Below, piece by piece: positions 18,675 through 27,711 of a DNA stretch of 64,000 nucleotides (positions are counted from its first letter, which is position 1; each line of letters opens with the position of its first letter). The notes under the pieces were generated by a model. It saw nothing but the letters and a program-made list of their open reading frames with translations. It did not search any database and was not told the origin of the DNA. Position numbers and translations under genes: made by a program. The stretch comes from Bacillus thuringiensis (lineage in GTDB: Bacteria; Bacillota; Bacilli; Bacillales; Bacillaceae_G): assembly GCF_022095615.2 (NCBI RefSeq), contig NZ_CP155559.1:741501-805500 (forward strand). The letters run 5' to 3'.

Positions 18675-18751
18675 CGATTGCCTTATCGGTTATTGTTGCA
18701 GCAATTACGGTGTACTTAGTGTATGCATTATTAAATCCGGAAAAGTTTTAA
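18671..18751 (+). CDS. kdpF: Potassium-transporting ATPase small subunit KdpF
   Basis: A 26-residue single-span peptide with the standard KdpF look: a hydrophobic helix, then YALLNPEKF at the C-terminus. In the family it stabilises the KdpABC complex. It ends 19 bases before kdpA, with tagggggag between. Confidence 0.85.
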   Translation: MTIALSVIVAAITVYLVYALLNPEKF

Positions 18752-18770
18752 TTAGGGGGAGTCATTCATT

Positions 18771-20438
18771 ATGATCTGGGTCGCAGTCGTTATTACAATG
18801 CTGTTGTTTATTCTTGTGGCAAAGCCAATGGGAATTTATTTAGAGAAAGCCTTTCAAGGGAGTAAAAAGCTAGATAAAGTATTCGGGCCTTTTGAAAAAT
18901 TTATTTTTAAAATTACGGGTGTAAAAGAATACAATCAAACGTGGAAACAGTACGCGTTGTCATTAGTTTTATTAAATGGATTTATGATTGTTGTCGTATA
19001 TTTCATTTTCAGACTGCAAGGGGTATTGCCATTAAATCCAGCACACATTGAAGGAATGGAGCCTACGCTCGCTTTTAATACAGCAATTAGTTTTATGGCT
19101 GATACAAACTTACAGCATTATAGCGGTGAAAATGGTTTATCTTATTTATCACAATTAATCGGAATTACATTTTTAATGTTTGCAGCGCCGGCAACGACAT
19201 TAGCACTTGTAATGGCGTTTATAAGAGGGCTTGCTGGAAAAGAACTCGGTAACTTTTTCGTTGATTTTACGAGAGCACTAACGAGAGTATTTCTTCCTAT
19301 CGCATTTATTGCAGCACTAGTCTTTGTCACACTCGGTGTACCACAAACATTAGACGGTGCCGTTACAGCACATACGATTGAAGGTGCAAAGCAGAGTATA
19401 TTACGCGGACCAGTTGCATCATTCGTGTCCATTAAGGAACTTGGAAATAACGGTGGTGGATTTTTCGGAGCCAACTCTACACATCCTTTTGAAAATCCAG
19501 GGCAAATGAGTAATATTTTGCAAATGATGCTTATGATGTTATTGCCAACAGCACTTCCATTTACGTACGGACGAATGGTAGGAAATAAAAAACAAGGTCG
19601 CATCCTTTTCGTTTCACTATTCATGGTGTTTTTACTAGGGTTTATAACGATTACGACATCTGAACTAAATGGGAATCCCGTATTAAACGAAATGGGTATC
19701 CAGCATGTGCAAGGAAGTACAGAAGGGAAAGAAGTACGATTTGGAACAGTATTTTCTTCTCTATACGCAACAGTGACGACAGCTGCTGAAACAGGAGCCG
19801 TTAATACGATGCATGATACGTTAACACCAATTGGCGGGTTAGTACCACTCGTAAATATGATGTTAAATACAGTGTATGGCGGAGTTGGGGCAGGTTTTGT
19901 GAACATTATTATGTATGCGATTATCGCAGTCTTTATATCTGGATTGATGGTTGGACGGACACCAGAGTTTTTAGGTAAGAAAATTGAAGGTAAGGAAATG
20001 AAATTAATTGCGGTAACGATACTATTTCATCCACTGCTTATTTTAGGGTTTTCAGCATTAGCTCTTTCAACAAGTTTAGGAACAGATGCCATTTCTCATT
20101 CTGGTTTCCACGGTTTAACGCAAGTTGTATATGAGTATACATCGTCAGCTGCGAATAACGGATCTGGATTTGAAGGATTAGCGGATAATACACCGTTTTG
20201 GAATATTACAACTGGTTTAGTTATGTTTTTAGGACGCTATTTCAGTTTAATTACGATGCTAGCTGTTGCAGCTTCATTGAAAGAGAAGACGGTAGTACCA
20301 GAAACAGTTGGGACATTCCGTACGGATAATAGTTTATTTGGTGGCATTTTTATCGGAACGATTGTAATTGTCGGTGCGTTAACATTTTTCCCGATGTTAG
20401 TACTTGGCCCAATTGCAGAATTTCTTACATTGAAGTAA
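18771..20438 (+). CDS. kdpA: Potassium-transporting ATPase subunit A
   Basis: A 555-residue channel-like subunit of the superfamily of K+ transporters, full length. About ten membrane segments with four selectivity-filter loops; readable filter regions include FMADTNLQHYSGE, LGNNGGGFFGANSTHPFENP, ETGAVNTMHDTLTP and SSAANNGSGFEGL. It binds and conducts potassium, driven by KdpB. The start is the ATG after tagggggagtcattcatt. Confidence 0.98.
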   Translation: MIWVAVVITMLLFILVAKPMGIYLEKAFQGSKKLDKVFGPFEKFIFKITGVKEYNQTWKQYALSLVLLNGFMIVVVYFIFRLQGVLPLNPAHIEGMEPTLAFNTAISFMADTNLQHYSGENGLSYLSQLIGITFLMFAAPATTLALVMAFIRGLAGKELGNFFVDFTRALTRVFLPIAFIAALVFVTLGVPQTLDGAVTAHTIEGAKQSILRGPVASFVSIKELGNNGGGFFGANSTHPFENPGQMSNILQMMLMMLLPTALPFTYGRMVGNKKQGRILFVSLFMVFLLGFITITTSELNGNPVLNEMGIQHVQGSTEGKEVRFGTVFSSLYATVTTAAETGAVNTMHDTLTPIGGLVPLVNMMLNTVYGGVGAGFVNIIMYAIIAVFISGLMVGRTPEFLGKKIEGKEMKLIAVTILFHPLLILGFSALALSTSLGTDAISHSGFHGLTQVVYEYTSSAANNGSGFEGLADNTPFWNITTGLVMFLGRYFSLITMLAVAASLKEKTVVPETVGTFRTDNSLFGGIFIGTIVIVGALTFFPMLVLGPIAEFLTLK

Positions 20439-20448
20439 TGGAGGGTAA

Positions 20449-22542
20449 ATGATGAGACCGGTAGTAGTAAAAGAAAAAAGAGTAAATGAGTCACAAATAC
20501 ATGCGGTAGAAGATGAGCTTAGACAAGCGAAAACGATGGATCGTGATATCGTGAAACACGCGATGAAGCAATCCATTGCGAAATTGAATCCGAAAGTCAT
20601 GATAAAGAATCCGATTATGTTCGTTGTGGAAATTGGGTTTATCATTACGTTCATTTTATCTTTTCTTCCAAGTCGTTCTAGTAGTATACCAGGATGGTTT
20701 AATATAACAGTTTCTCTCATTCTATTATTTACAGTTTTATTTGCGAATTTTGCAGAAGCATTAGCAGAAGGTCGTGGTAAAGCGCAAGCCGATTCTTTAA
20801 AGCAGTCGAAGAAAGATGTGTTTGCAAATGTTGTAAAAGAAAATGGAGACATTGTTCAAGTTTCAGCAACTGATCTTAGAAAAGGTGACGTTGTTATCGT
20901 AAAACAAGGAGAAATGATTCCGAATGATGGTGAAGTTATTAAAGGATTAGCGTCTGTAGATGAATCTGCAATTACAGGAGAATCTGCTCCTGTAATAAAA
21001 GAAGCGGGTGGTGATTTTTGTTCCGTAACAGGCGGAACGATGGTCGTCAGTGATGAAATTACGATTGTCATTACGAGTAACCCTGGTGAATCCTTTATTG
21101 ATAAAATGATTTCGCTAGTAGAAGGGGCTGCTCGTCAAAAAACGCCGAATGAGATTGCTTTAAATACAGTATTAACGAGCTTAACTCTTATTTTCTTAAT
21201 CGTTGTTGTGACGTTACCGATTTTTACAAATTATTTAGGATTTCAAATTGATACAGCTGTACTTGTTGCGTTGTTAGTTTGTTTAATTCCGACGACAATT
21301 GGCGGATTATTATCAGCGATTGGTATTGCTGGAATGGACCGCGTGACAAAGTTTAACGTGTTAGCAATGTCAGGGAAAGCAGTAGAAGCTGCGGGTGATA
21401 TTAATACAATTATTTTAGATAAAACAGGTACGATTACTTTCGGGAACCGAATGGCACATACACTGCTTCCTGTAGGAAATGAGACGATTGAGCAAGTAGG
21501 GAAATGGGCTGCGATTAGTTCAGTTTTAGATGAAACACCAGAAGGTCGATCAGTTATAGAATATGTAAAAACGAAATCTATATCATATAATCGAGAAATT
21601 GCAGAACAAGGTGAGTTTGTTCCATTTAAAGCAGAAACGAGAATGAGTGGTGTTGATTTACAGGACGGAACGAAAGTGAGAAAAGGTGCTGTAGGTAGCG
21701 TGATTGAATGGGTTCAATCACAGGGTGGAACGATTCCGAAAGATGTAAATCAAAAAGCAGATTTCATTTCAAAAGAGGGAGGGACACCCCTTGTCGTTGC
21801 AGTGGATAATCGTGTTTACGGTTTAATTTATTTAAAGGATACAGTAAAACCAGGTATGCGTGAGCGTTTTGAACAATTGCGCCAAATGGGGATTAAAACG
21901 GTTATGTGTACTGGTGATAACCCATTAACAGCAGCAACGATTGCAAAAGAAGCAGGGGTAGATGAATTCGTTGCTGAGTGTAAACCAGAAGATAAAATTG
22001 CGGTTATTAAAGCAGAGCAAGATAAAGGGAAACTTGTAGCGATGACAGGTGATGGTACAAATGATGCTCCGGCATTAGCGCAGGCTGATGTTGGATTAGC
22101 AATGAATAGTGGTACGACAGCTGCGAAAGAAGCAGCAAATATGATTGATTTAGATTCGAACCCGACAAAAATTATTGAGGTTGTAGGAATCGGTAAGCAA
22201 TTGTTAATGACGCGTGGTGCGTTAACGACGTTTAGTATTGCAAATGATATTGCAAAATATTTTGCAATCATTCCAGCAATGTTTACACTTGCGATTCCGC
22301 AAATGGAAGCATTAAACATTATGAAATTAACATCACCACTGTCAGCGATTTTATCAGCATTAATATTTAACGCTGTTATTATTCCGTTACTTATTCCATT
22401 GGCGATGAAAGGTATCGCATATAAACCGATGAGTTCGAATGTACTACTTGGCCGAAACCTACTTATTTATGGGCTAGGTGGAGTGATTGTACCGTTCATT
22501 GGAATTAAAGTAATTGATATAATTGTCGGCTTGTTTATATAA
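20449..22542 (+). CDS. kdpB: Potassium-transporting ATPase subunit B
   Basis: A 697-residue P-type ATPase, the energising subunit. Visible are the actuator TGES (AITGESAPV), the phosphorylation motif [10 protein letters not shown], the nucleotide-binding region and the hinge [16 protein letters not shown]. Seven or so membrane segments are present. The frame opens with two adjacent ATG codons; gagggtaa is closer to ideal for the second (20452). Ten bases separate it from kdpA. Confidence 0.98.
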   Translation: MMRPVVVKEKRVNESQIHAVEDELRQAKTMDRDIVKHAMKQSIAKLNPKVMIKNPIMFVVEIGFIITFILSFLPSRSSSIPGWFNITVSLILLFTVLFANFAEALAEGRGKAQADSLKQSKKDVFANVVKENGDIVQVSATDLRKGDVVIVKQGEMIPNDGEVIKGLASVDESAITGESAPVIKEAGGDFCSVTGGTMVVSDEITIVITSNPGESFIDKMISLVEGAARQKTPNEIALNTVLTSLTLIFLIVVVTLPIFTNYLGFQIDTAVLVALLVCLIPTTIGGLLSAIGIAGMDRVTKFNVLAMSGKAVEAAGDINTIILDKTGTITFGNRMAHTLLPVGNETIEQVGKWAAISSVLDETPEGRSVIEYVKTKSISYNREIAEQGEFVPFKAETRMSGVDLQDGTKVRKGAVGSVIEWVQSQGGTIPKDVNQKADFISKEGGTPLVVAVDNRVYGLIYLKDTVKPGMRERFEQLRQMGIKTVMCTGDNPLTAATIAKEAGVDEFVAECKPEDKIAVIKAEQDKGKLVAMTGDGTNDAPALAQADVGLAMNSGTTAAKEAANMIDLDSNPTKIIEVVGIGKQLLMTRGALTTFSIANDIAKYFAIIPAMFTLAIPQMEALNIMKLTSPLSAILSALIFNAVIIPLLIPLAMKGIAYKPMSSNVLLGRNLLIYGLGGVIVPFIGIKVIDIIVGLFI

Positions 22543-22558
22543 GGAAGAGGGGAAAAAG

Positions 22559-23140
22559 ATGGCGAAGAAACAAAGTATACTATCACCAATCATCCGTATT
22601 ACTTTTACATTTTTAGTGTTATGCGGCCTCATATACCCGCTTATTGTAACTGGTATTGCACAAGCAGTAATGAAGGATAATGCAGATGGAAGTCTAATAT
22701 ATAATGATAAAAATGAAGTGATTGGTTCTAAATTAATTGGGCAAAATTTCACAGATCCACGTTATTTTCAGGGGCGTGTTTCTAGTATTGAATATAAAGC
22801 AGAAGCATCTGGGTCTAATAACTATGCGCCTTCTGATCCAGATTTATCGAAACGAGTAGAGAAAAGTATTGAAGAGTGGAAGAAACAAAACCCAACTGTT
22901 CCAGTTACAGAGGTGCCAATCGATTTAGTGACGAATTCAGGTTCAGGGCTAGATCCTGACATTAGTCCGAAGGCGGCTTCCGTACAGGTAGAGCGCATCT
23001 CGAAATTAACGAGAATCCCAAAAGAAACGTTGGATCAGTTGATTAAAGATCAAACAGAAGGTGCAGCACTTGGTTTATTTGGAGAAGATCGCGTGAACGT
23101 TTTAAAGTTAAATTTGGAATTACAGAAACTACTGAAATAG
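22559..23140 (+). CDS. kdpC: Potassium-transporting ATPase subunit C
   Basis: A 193-residue single-span subunit. One N-terminal helix (about residues 11-33) precedes the extracytoplasmic domain with the family signature [15 protein letters not shown] and SSGS-type stretch [12 protein letters not shown]. The start is the ATG after ggaagagggg; an upstream in-frame ATG lies in the end of kdpB and lacks a site. KdpC assists ion delivery in the complex. Confidence 0.97.
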   Translation: MAKKQSILSPIIRITFTFLVLCGLIYPLIVTGIAQAVMKDNADGSLIYNDKNEVIGSKLIGQNFTDPRYFQGRVSSIEYKAEASGSNNYAPSDPDLSKRVEKSIEEWKKQNPTVPVTEVPIDLVTNSGSGLDPDISPKAASVQVERISKLTRIPKETLDQLIKDQTEGAALGLFGEDRVNVLKLNLELQKLLK

Positions 23141-23147
23141 TAACAGT

Positions 23148-23176
23148 GCTACCTCAATCTAATGGATTGAGGTAGC
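23148..23176 (+). other. Strong hairpin between kdpC and kdpD
   Basis: A perfect 12-bp stem (23148-23159 with 23165-23176), loop of five, followed only by gttgtttcg. The short T stretch makes it a weak or partial terminator that could lower kdpD expression relative to kdpABC. Confidence 0.6.
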
Positions 23177-23196
23177 GTTGTTTCGAAAGAAAGGTT

Positions 23197-24351
23197 GTGA
23201 GTATTTTGTATGCGGATGACTATAAACCCACTTTTCAAAGGCGAACACCAGAAGAGTATTTAGAATATATTCTTCAGCAAAACCGCGGGAAGTTAAAGCT
23301 ATATGTAGGAGCGGCTCCAGGAGTAGGGAAAAGTTATAAAATGCTCTTTGATGCAAGAGAGATGAAAAAAGAAGGTACGGATATTGTAATTGGTTTAATT
23401 GAAACGCATGGAAGAAAAGAGACAGAAGAAGCAATTGCTGATTTAGAAAAAGTTCCTTTAAAAGAAATAGATTATAAAGGGAAAGTATTTTATGAACTCG
23501 ATGTGGAAGGAATTATAAAACGTGCACCACAGGTAGTTGTAGTGGATGAACTTGCGCATAGCAATATTCCTGGATCTAAAAATAAGAAACGTTATATGGA
23601 TGTACAGGAATTGCTAGATGCGGGTATATCCGTCTTATCAGCTTTTAATATTCAACATTTAGAAAGCGTTCATGATATTGTAGCACAAATTACAAATGTC
23701 AAAGTAAGAGAACGTATTCCGGATTTTATTTTACAAAAAGCAAGTGAAATTCAGCTTGTCGATGCAACGCCCGAGGTACTAAGGAAGAGATTAATAGACG
23801 GGAAGATATATAAAGAAGAAAAAATAGAGCAAAGCTTACAAAATTTCTTTACGCTCAATAATTTAGGGGCACTAAGAGAATTATCACTTCGGGAAGTTGC
23901 CGATGATATGGACGAGAAAATTAGCCAAACCGTTATAGAACCGATTGGTGTGAAAGAAAAAATTCTCGTTTGTGTACAATACAGTTCAACAGCAGAGAAG
24001 TTAATACGAAGAGGTTGGCGTATGGCGGATCGCTTAAACGCTGAATTGTATGTATTAAATGTTGAAAGGGAAAATATAGATTCGCTTTCAGCGGGGAAAA
24101 AGCAAACGATTGAAGAGTGGAAGTCGCTAACGAATCAATTTGATGCAAGTTTTGTATTAGAAGAAGCAGGCGGTAGAAAGCCGGCTGATGTTATTATTGA
24201 AGTCGCGAAAAAACTACAAGTAACGCAAATTTTACTCGGACAATCAGCAAGAACAAGGTGGGAAGAAATTCGAAAAGGTTCAATTGTAAATGAAATTATG
24301 AGGCAAACGAAGTATATTGATATTCATATCGTTGCGGATCAAAGAGCTTAA
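23197..24351 (+). CDS. kdpD: KdpD without kinase half (KdpD-N plus USP domain)
   Basis: A 384-residue protein equal to the N-terminal part of KdpD. The KdpD domain (about 20-230) has the Walker-like AAPGVGKSYKML and VVVDELAH. A universal stress (USP-like) domain follows (about 250-380, LVCVQYSST...LGQSARTRW). The four membrane helices, the histidine kinase and the partner gene kdpE are absent, so it cannot act as a classical sensor kinase. In Staphylococcus the USP domain of KdpD binds c-di-AMP, so a second layer of c-di-AMP control is possible. The start is GTG after agaaaggtt. Confidence 0.92.
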   Translation: MSILYADDYKPTFQRRTPEEYLEYILQQNRGKLKLYVGAAPGVGKSYKMLFDAREMKKEGTDIVIGLIETHGRKETEEAIADLEKVPLKEIDYKGKVFYELDVEGIIKRAPQVVVVDELAHSNIPGSKNKKRYMDVQELLDAGISVLSAFNIQHLESVHDIVAQITNVKVRERIPDFILQKASEIQLVDATPEVLRKRLIDGKIYKEEKIEQSLQNFFTLNNLGALRELSLREVADDMDEKISQTVIEPIGVKEKILVCVQYSSTAEKLIRRGWRMADRLNAELYVLNVERENIDSLSAGKKQTIEEWKSLTNQFDASFVLEEAGGRKPADVIIEVAKKLQVTQILLGQSARTRWEEIRKGSIVNEIMRQTKYIDIHIVADQRA

Positions 24352-24385
24352 AATAGAGACCATCTGTAGGTCTCTATTTTACTTT
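24350..24385. terminator. Bidirectional terminator between kdpD and MFS gene
   Basis: A 12-bp stem (24350-24361 with 24369-24380) flanked by A and T runs. It contains the kdpD stop and overlaps the 3' end of the converging MFS gene. Confidence 0.85.
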
Positions 24386-25558
24386 TTGTGTGGCGGGGAA
24401 GCGTAGCATTTTCATCGCATATAAGATTATGGTTAGAAACATAATTGCACCTAGGAAGAAAATCCAAAAGTAATTTTGATTAAATAAAAGAAATCCACCT
24501 ACAAGTGGCCCTGTGCTCATACCGAGATAGCGGATGAAGTTGTACATACCGATAGCAGTTGCGCGTTCTTGTACGAATTCTTCCGTTAATAAAGTAGTAT
24601 GAGTTGGCATCGAAAGCCCCATACTAAAACCGTACAAAGATGTAACGATAATGATGAATGGGATATTGATGCTATATGTGAAAGAGAATAAAGTGACACA
24701 TATAATATTGAAGAAACTAGTAATGAATAAGGCTTGCTTTGTTGTGAGGCGCTTTTGCAAAAATTTATAGCAATAACTTCCTAACATAATAGAAAGGGAC
24801 ATCGGTACAAACATAAGACCAATTTCACTTGCAGTTAGGTGAAATGAATTTGTTAAAATGCTCGGTAAAAAAACGAGAAAGCAAAAGTAAATACAAAATT
24901 GAATAAAGCCAATAAGAGTAATAGAAAATCCAGTTTTATTTTTTAATATAAACCAGTAATTCTTTTTTGCCTTAGGTTGCTTAATTACAGTTGGTTTTGT
25001 TTCTGGAAGTAGTGAAATGTTTATAATTAATAAGAGAATGCAAAGCATAGATAAAAATAAAAATACGGATAAGTGGCCATTTATACTGCCGAGATAACCA
25101 CCAATGAGGGGGCCAATCGCAGGTGCAAGAGCAAGTAACATTTGATACAGGCTCATCGCTTCTCCGCGCTCTTTTCCTTCAAATAAATCACCGATAATCG
25201 TTGCTGCAACTACAGGGATAGCAGATATTCCTATAGCTTGAACAGCCCTAAAAAATAGAAATAAATAAACGTTCGCCGAAAAAGCACATCCGATTGAACC
25301 AATTGTGCTAATGATTAAACTAGGGATAAGGACAGATTTTCTTCCTTTTGTATCAACTAAAGGCCCATATACGAGCTGCATAATTGCAAGAACGAATGTG
25401 AAAAGTGAAACTGTTACATTTACAAGATAAATAGAAGTGTGAAAAGAAGCTTGAATCATCGGCAAGATAGGTGTGTAAATATTTTGAGCGAAGGAACCGA
25501 GTAAGGCACTCATACAGACAACATACAAAATGAAATTTAATTTGGATTTTTTCATCAT
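24374..25558 (-). CDS. MFS multidrug efflux transporter (DHA1 type)
   Basis: A 394-residue exporter with twelve hydrophobic segments. The family motif A between helices 2 and 3 reads GPLVDTKGRKS, and motif C-like glycine/proline residues occur in helix 5 (PAIGPLIGGYLG). It resembles Bcr/CflA and Bmr-type drug/H+ antiporters; the substrate is unknown. The ribosome binding site is aaggagg. It is divergent from a marR gene, and paired palindromes lie between them, so it is probably repressed by that regulator. Confidence 0.9.
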   Translation of the reverse strand: MMKKSKLNFILYVVCMSALLGSFAQNIYTPILPMIQASFHTSIYLVNVTVSLFTFVLAIMQLVYGPLVDTKGRKSVLIPSLIISTIGSIGCAFSANVYLFLFFRAVQAIGISAIPVVAATIIGDLFEGKERGEAMSLYQMLLALAPAIGPLIGGYLGSINGHLSVFLFLSMLCILLLIINISLLPETKPTVIKQPKAKKNYWFILKNKTGFSITLIGFIQFCIYFCFLVFLPSILTNSFHLTASEIGLMFVPMSLSIMLGSYCYKFLQKRLTTKQALFITSFFNIICVTLFSFTYSINIPFIIIVTSLYGFSMGLSMPTHTTLLTEEFVQERATAIGMYNFIRYLGMSTGPLVGGFLLFNQNYFWIFFLGAIMFLTIILYAMKMLRFPATQKVK

Positions 25559-25578
25559 GTTAACCTCCTTGTCATTTG

Positions 25579-25592
25579 GTTTCCTTGGAAAC
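25579..25592. promoter_or_regulatory. MarR operator candidate 1
   Basis: GTTTCCTTGGAAAC, an inverted repeat of six-base arms around TT, 20 bases upstream of the efflux gene start. The same motif recurs at 25666-25679. Confidence 0.6.
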
Positions 25593-25665
25593 TAAATTTA
25601 TTTTAACATGATTTTCTCACTTGTAAATATGAAAAAATGACTTTAAAATGGTATATAGTTAAATT

Positions 25666-25679
25666 GTTTCTTTGGAAAC
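25666..25679. promoter_or_regulatory. MarR operator candidate 2
   Basis: GTTTCTTTGGAAAC, one base different from candidate 1 and 87 bases away from it, 16 bases before the marR start. Two copies in one divergent region support autoregulation and repression of the efflux gene. Confidence 0.6.
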
Positions 25680-25695
25680 TTAGGGGGCGAGTGGA

Positions 25696-26157
25696 TTGGA
25701 TCATGCAACGAAACAAATGGAAATACTTTCGCACATTCGTACACTTTTGCATAAAAAAGAAGAACATTTGAAAGGACAAAATGAGAAGTTTCTTCGTGAG
25801 ACAGGTATAAGTGGTATGTCTTTATCTGAGTTACATGTGATCGAGTGTATCGGGAAAAATGGCTTGATGAATGTAACTGCTATTACAACAGAAATGGGAA
25901 TGACGAAGGGTGCAATCTCTAAAATTTGTACAAAGTTGTTTCAAAAGAAATTCGTTGAGAAGATGCAAATGTTAGATAATCAAAAAGAAATATTCTTCCG
26001 CTTAACGGAAAGCGGAAATGAAATATATAAAGCTCATGATAAATTGCATAAACAAGCTGAAGAAAAGTGGCTGCTACTGTTAGATGGATATACGAAAGAA
26101 GAGCAAGATTTTATTCAAAGGTTTATAAAGGATGTCTCCAAACATTTGGAAATATAA
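25696..26157 (+). CDS. MarR-family transcriptional regulator
   Basis: A 153-residue winged-helix repressor. The wHTH lies at about residues 40-115: helix MNVTAITTEMGMTKGAISKICTKL is the recognition region, followed by the wing KMQMLDNQKEIFFRLTE. N- and C-terminal helices form the dimer interface. The start is TTG at 25696 after tagggggcga. Divergent orientation to an MFS exporter and two shared palindromes point to drug-responsive control of that pump. Confidence 0.9.
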   Translation: MDHATKQMEILSHIRTLLHKKEEHLKGQNEKFLRETGISGMSLSELHVIECIGKNGLMNVTAITTEMGMTKGAISKICTKLFQKKFVEKMQMLDNQKEIFFRLTESGNEIYKAHDKLHKQAEEKWLLLLDGYTKEEQDFIQRFIKDVSKHLEI

Positions 26158-26285
26158 TTGGAAGAAAAAACTCCTTCATTTCAAGCCTTTTGAATATAAT
26201 TTCTAAAAAAACTCATATATAATAGAAAAAGATACTTAACATAGTGAATATTTAAAGAGTCAATATATAAAGAGGAGAGAATAAC

Positions 26286-27140
26286 ATGCTTGAAAATACG
26301 GGGTTAGTATTAGAAGGCGGCGGTATGCGTGGTGTATATACGGGCGGGATATTAGAATACTTTATGGAACAAGATTTATACTTTCCATATGTAATCGGTG
26401 TATCAGCTGGTGCTTGTCATGCGGCGTCGTATCTTTCCAGACAAAGAAATAGAAATAAAACAGTAAATATTGATTATGCATCACACCCACAATATTTATC
26501 GTATAAAAACTTATGGAAAAAACGTCAGCTATTTGATATGGATTTCATTTTTCATGAAATTCCAGAAAAGCATGTACCGTTTGATTTTGAAACATACTTT
26601 AATAGCCCAGAGCGTTTCCTTGTAGGGACGACGGATTGTGAAACAGGACAGTCAGTTTATTTTGAAAAGGAGGGAACGAATGATGATGCACTAAATTTAT
26701 TACAAGCATCTAGTTCATTACCTTTCATTGCACCAGTAGTACATTACCGAGGTAAGCAGTTGTTAGATGGTGGGATTTCTGATCCAATTCCAGTTCGAAA
26801 AGCACAATCAGACGGTTTCAAAAAATCAGTCGTTATCTTGACGAGAAACCATGGTTATGCGAAGAAAAAATCAAAATTTGGCTGGATTGCAACGAAAGCT
26901 TATAAAAAATATCCGAACCTTGTTAACACGATGTTAGCTCGTTATGAAGTGTATAATGAAACACTTCACTACATTGAAAAAGAAGAGCAAGCAGGGAATT
27001 TATTTGTTATTCGTCCAGAAGTACAACTTCAAGTAGATCGTATGGAAAAAGATACGGCAAAACTACAAAATCTATATGAGCAAGGCTATGAAGATGCAAA
27101 GAGACAGTTTGCAGATTTACAGTCGTTTTTACAAAAATAA
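26286..27140 (+). CDS. Patatin-like phospholipase
   Basis: A 284-residue serine hydrolase of the patatin/RssA family, cytosolic (no signal peptide). The oxyanion motif is GGGMRG (residues 10-15), the nucleophile elbow GVSAG (about 39-43) and the catalytic aspartate sits in LDGGISDPIP. The family hydrolyses lipid acyl esters. It is a single gene with a strong ribosome binding site (aaagaggagagaata) and its own terminator. Confidence 0.93.
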   Translation: MLENTGLVLEGGGMRGVYTGGILEYFMEQDLYFPYVIGVSAGACHAASYLSRQRNRNKTVNIDYASHPQYLSYKNLWKKRQLFDMDFIFHEIPEKHVPFDFETYFNSPERFLVGTTDCETGQSVYFEKEGTNDDALNLLQASSSLPFIAPVVHYRGKQLLDGGISDPIPVRKAQSDGFKKSVVILTRNHGYAKKKSKFGWIATKAYKKYPNLVNTMLARYEVYNETLHYIEKEEQAGNLFVIRPEVQLQVDRMEKDTAKLQNLYEQGYEDAKRQFADLQSFLQK

Positions 27141-27145
27141 GTATT

Positions 27146-27180
27146 AGGCTGTGGAGAAGAGTTTCTCCGCAGCCTTTTTT
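27146..27180 (+). terminator. Terminator of patatin-like gene
   Basis: A 13-bp stem (27146-27158 with 27163-27175) followed by a T run. Confidence 0.9.
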
Positions 27181-27334
27181 GTATTGCTTATCCGTTACTT
27201 TTTAAAAATGTATGAATGTTTAAGGGTTTAAAGAGTTTGTAAAACATATGGGTGTCTTATTGAGGAGAAGTTATTTGAAGGATATTATGATGATGTAGCG
27301 CTACTAAACTATTTAATTTATGAGGTGATTGTTA

Positions 27335-27652
27335 ATGAAAGGAAAAGTTTTTTCAATTACGACTTTAGTATTATTAGCAACAGCAATCTCAACAAGTGCA
27401 TTCTATCCAACTCTAAGCGGTCACAAAAGCGGTAACCTACTATTGAAAAACTCATATAAGAAGCCTGTTATTAAATATATACCAACGTTAATATTGTTTA
27501 TTTTGGCTTCTATTTCTTCCGTTATGTTTGTATTAAATAACGGAATGGGAGAGCTGATGATAGCAGTCTCTTTAGGGATTGCAACGATAGTGAACGGTCT
27601 TTTACTTCTTACATTGAAAGTAGTTCGTGTGATTGTTGCAAGGGGAAAGTAG
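27335..27652 (+). CDS. Small membrane protein
   Basis: A 105-residue hydrophobic protein with three predicted membrane segments (near 5-24, 46-66 and 72-95). No family recognised. The ATG at 27335 follows gaggtgattgtta; a TTG six bases upstream is less likely. It is a single gene followed directly by a terminator. Confidence 0.7.
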   Translation: MKGKVFSITTLVLLATAISTSAFYPTLSGHKSGNLLLKNSYKKPVIKYIPTLILFILASISSVMFVLNNGMGELMIAVSLGIATIVNGLLLLTLKVVRVIVARGK

Positions 27653-27682
27653 AGCATCGAATTTCGATGCTCTATTTTTTAT
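27651..27682 (+). terminator. Terminator after small membrane protein
   Basis: A 10-bp stem (27651-27660 with 27664-27673) followed by a T run; it begins in the stop codon. Confidence 0.88.
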
Positions 27683-27711
27683 ATAAAAAAAATCCCTCTT
27701 TATGAGGGATT

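Noticed and set aside
19142..19906. 254-codon frame antisense to kdpA, and similar ones in kdpB
   Set aside because: Shadow frames of certain genes with no independent start signals or family resemblance.
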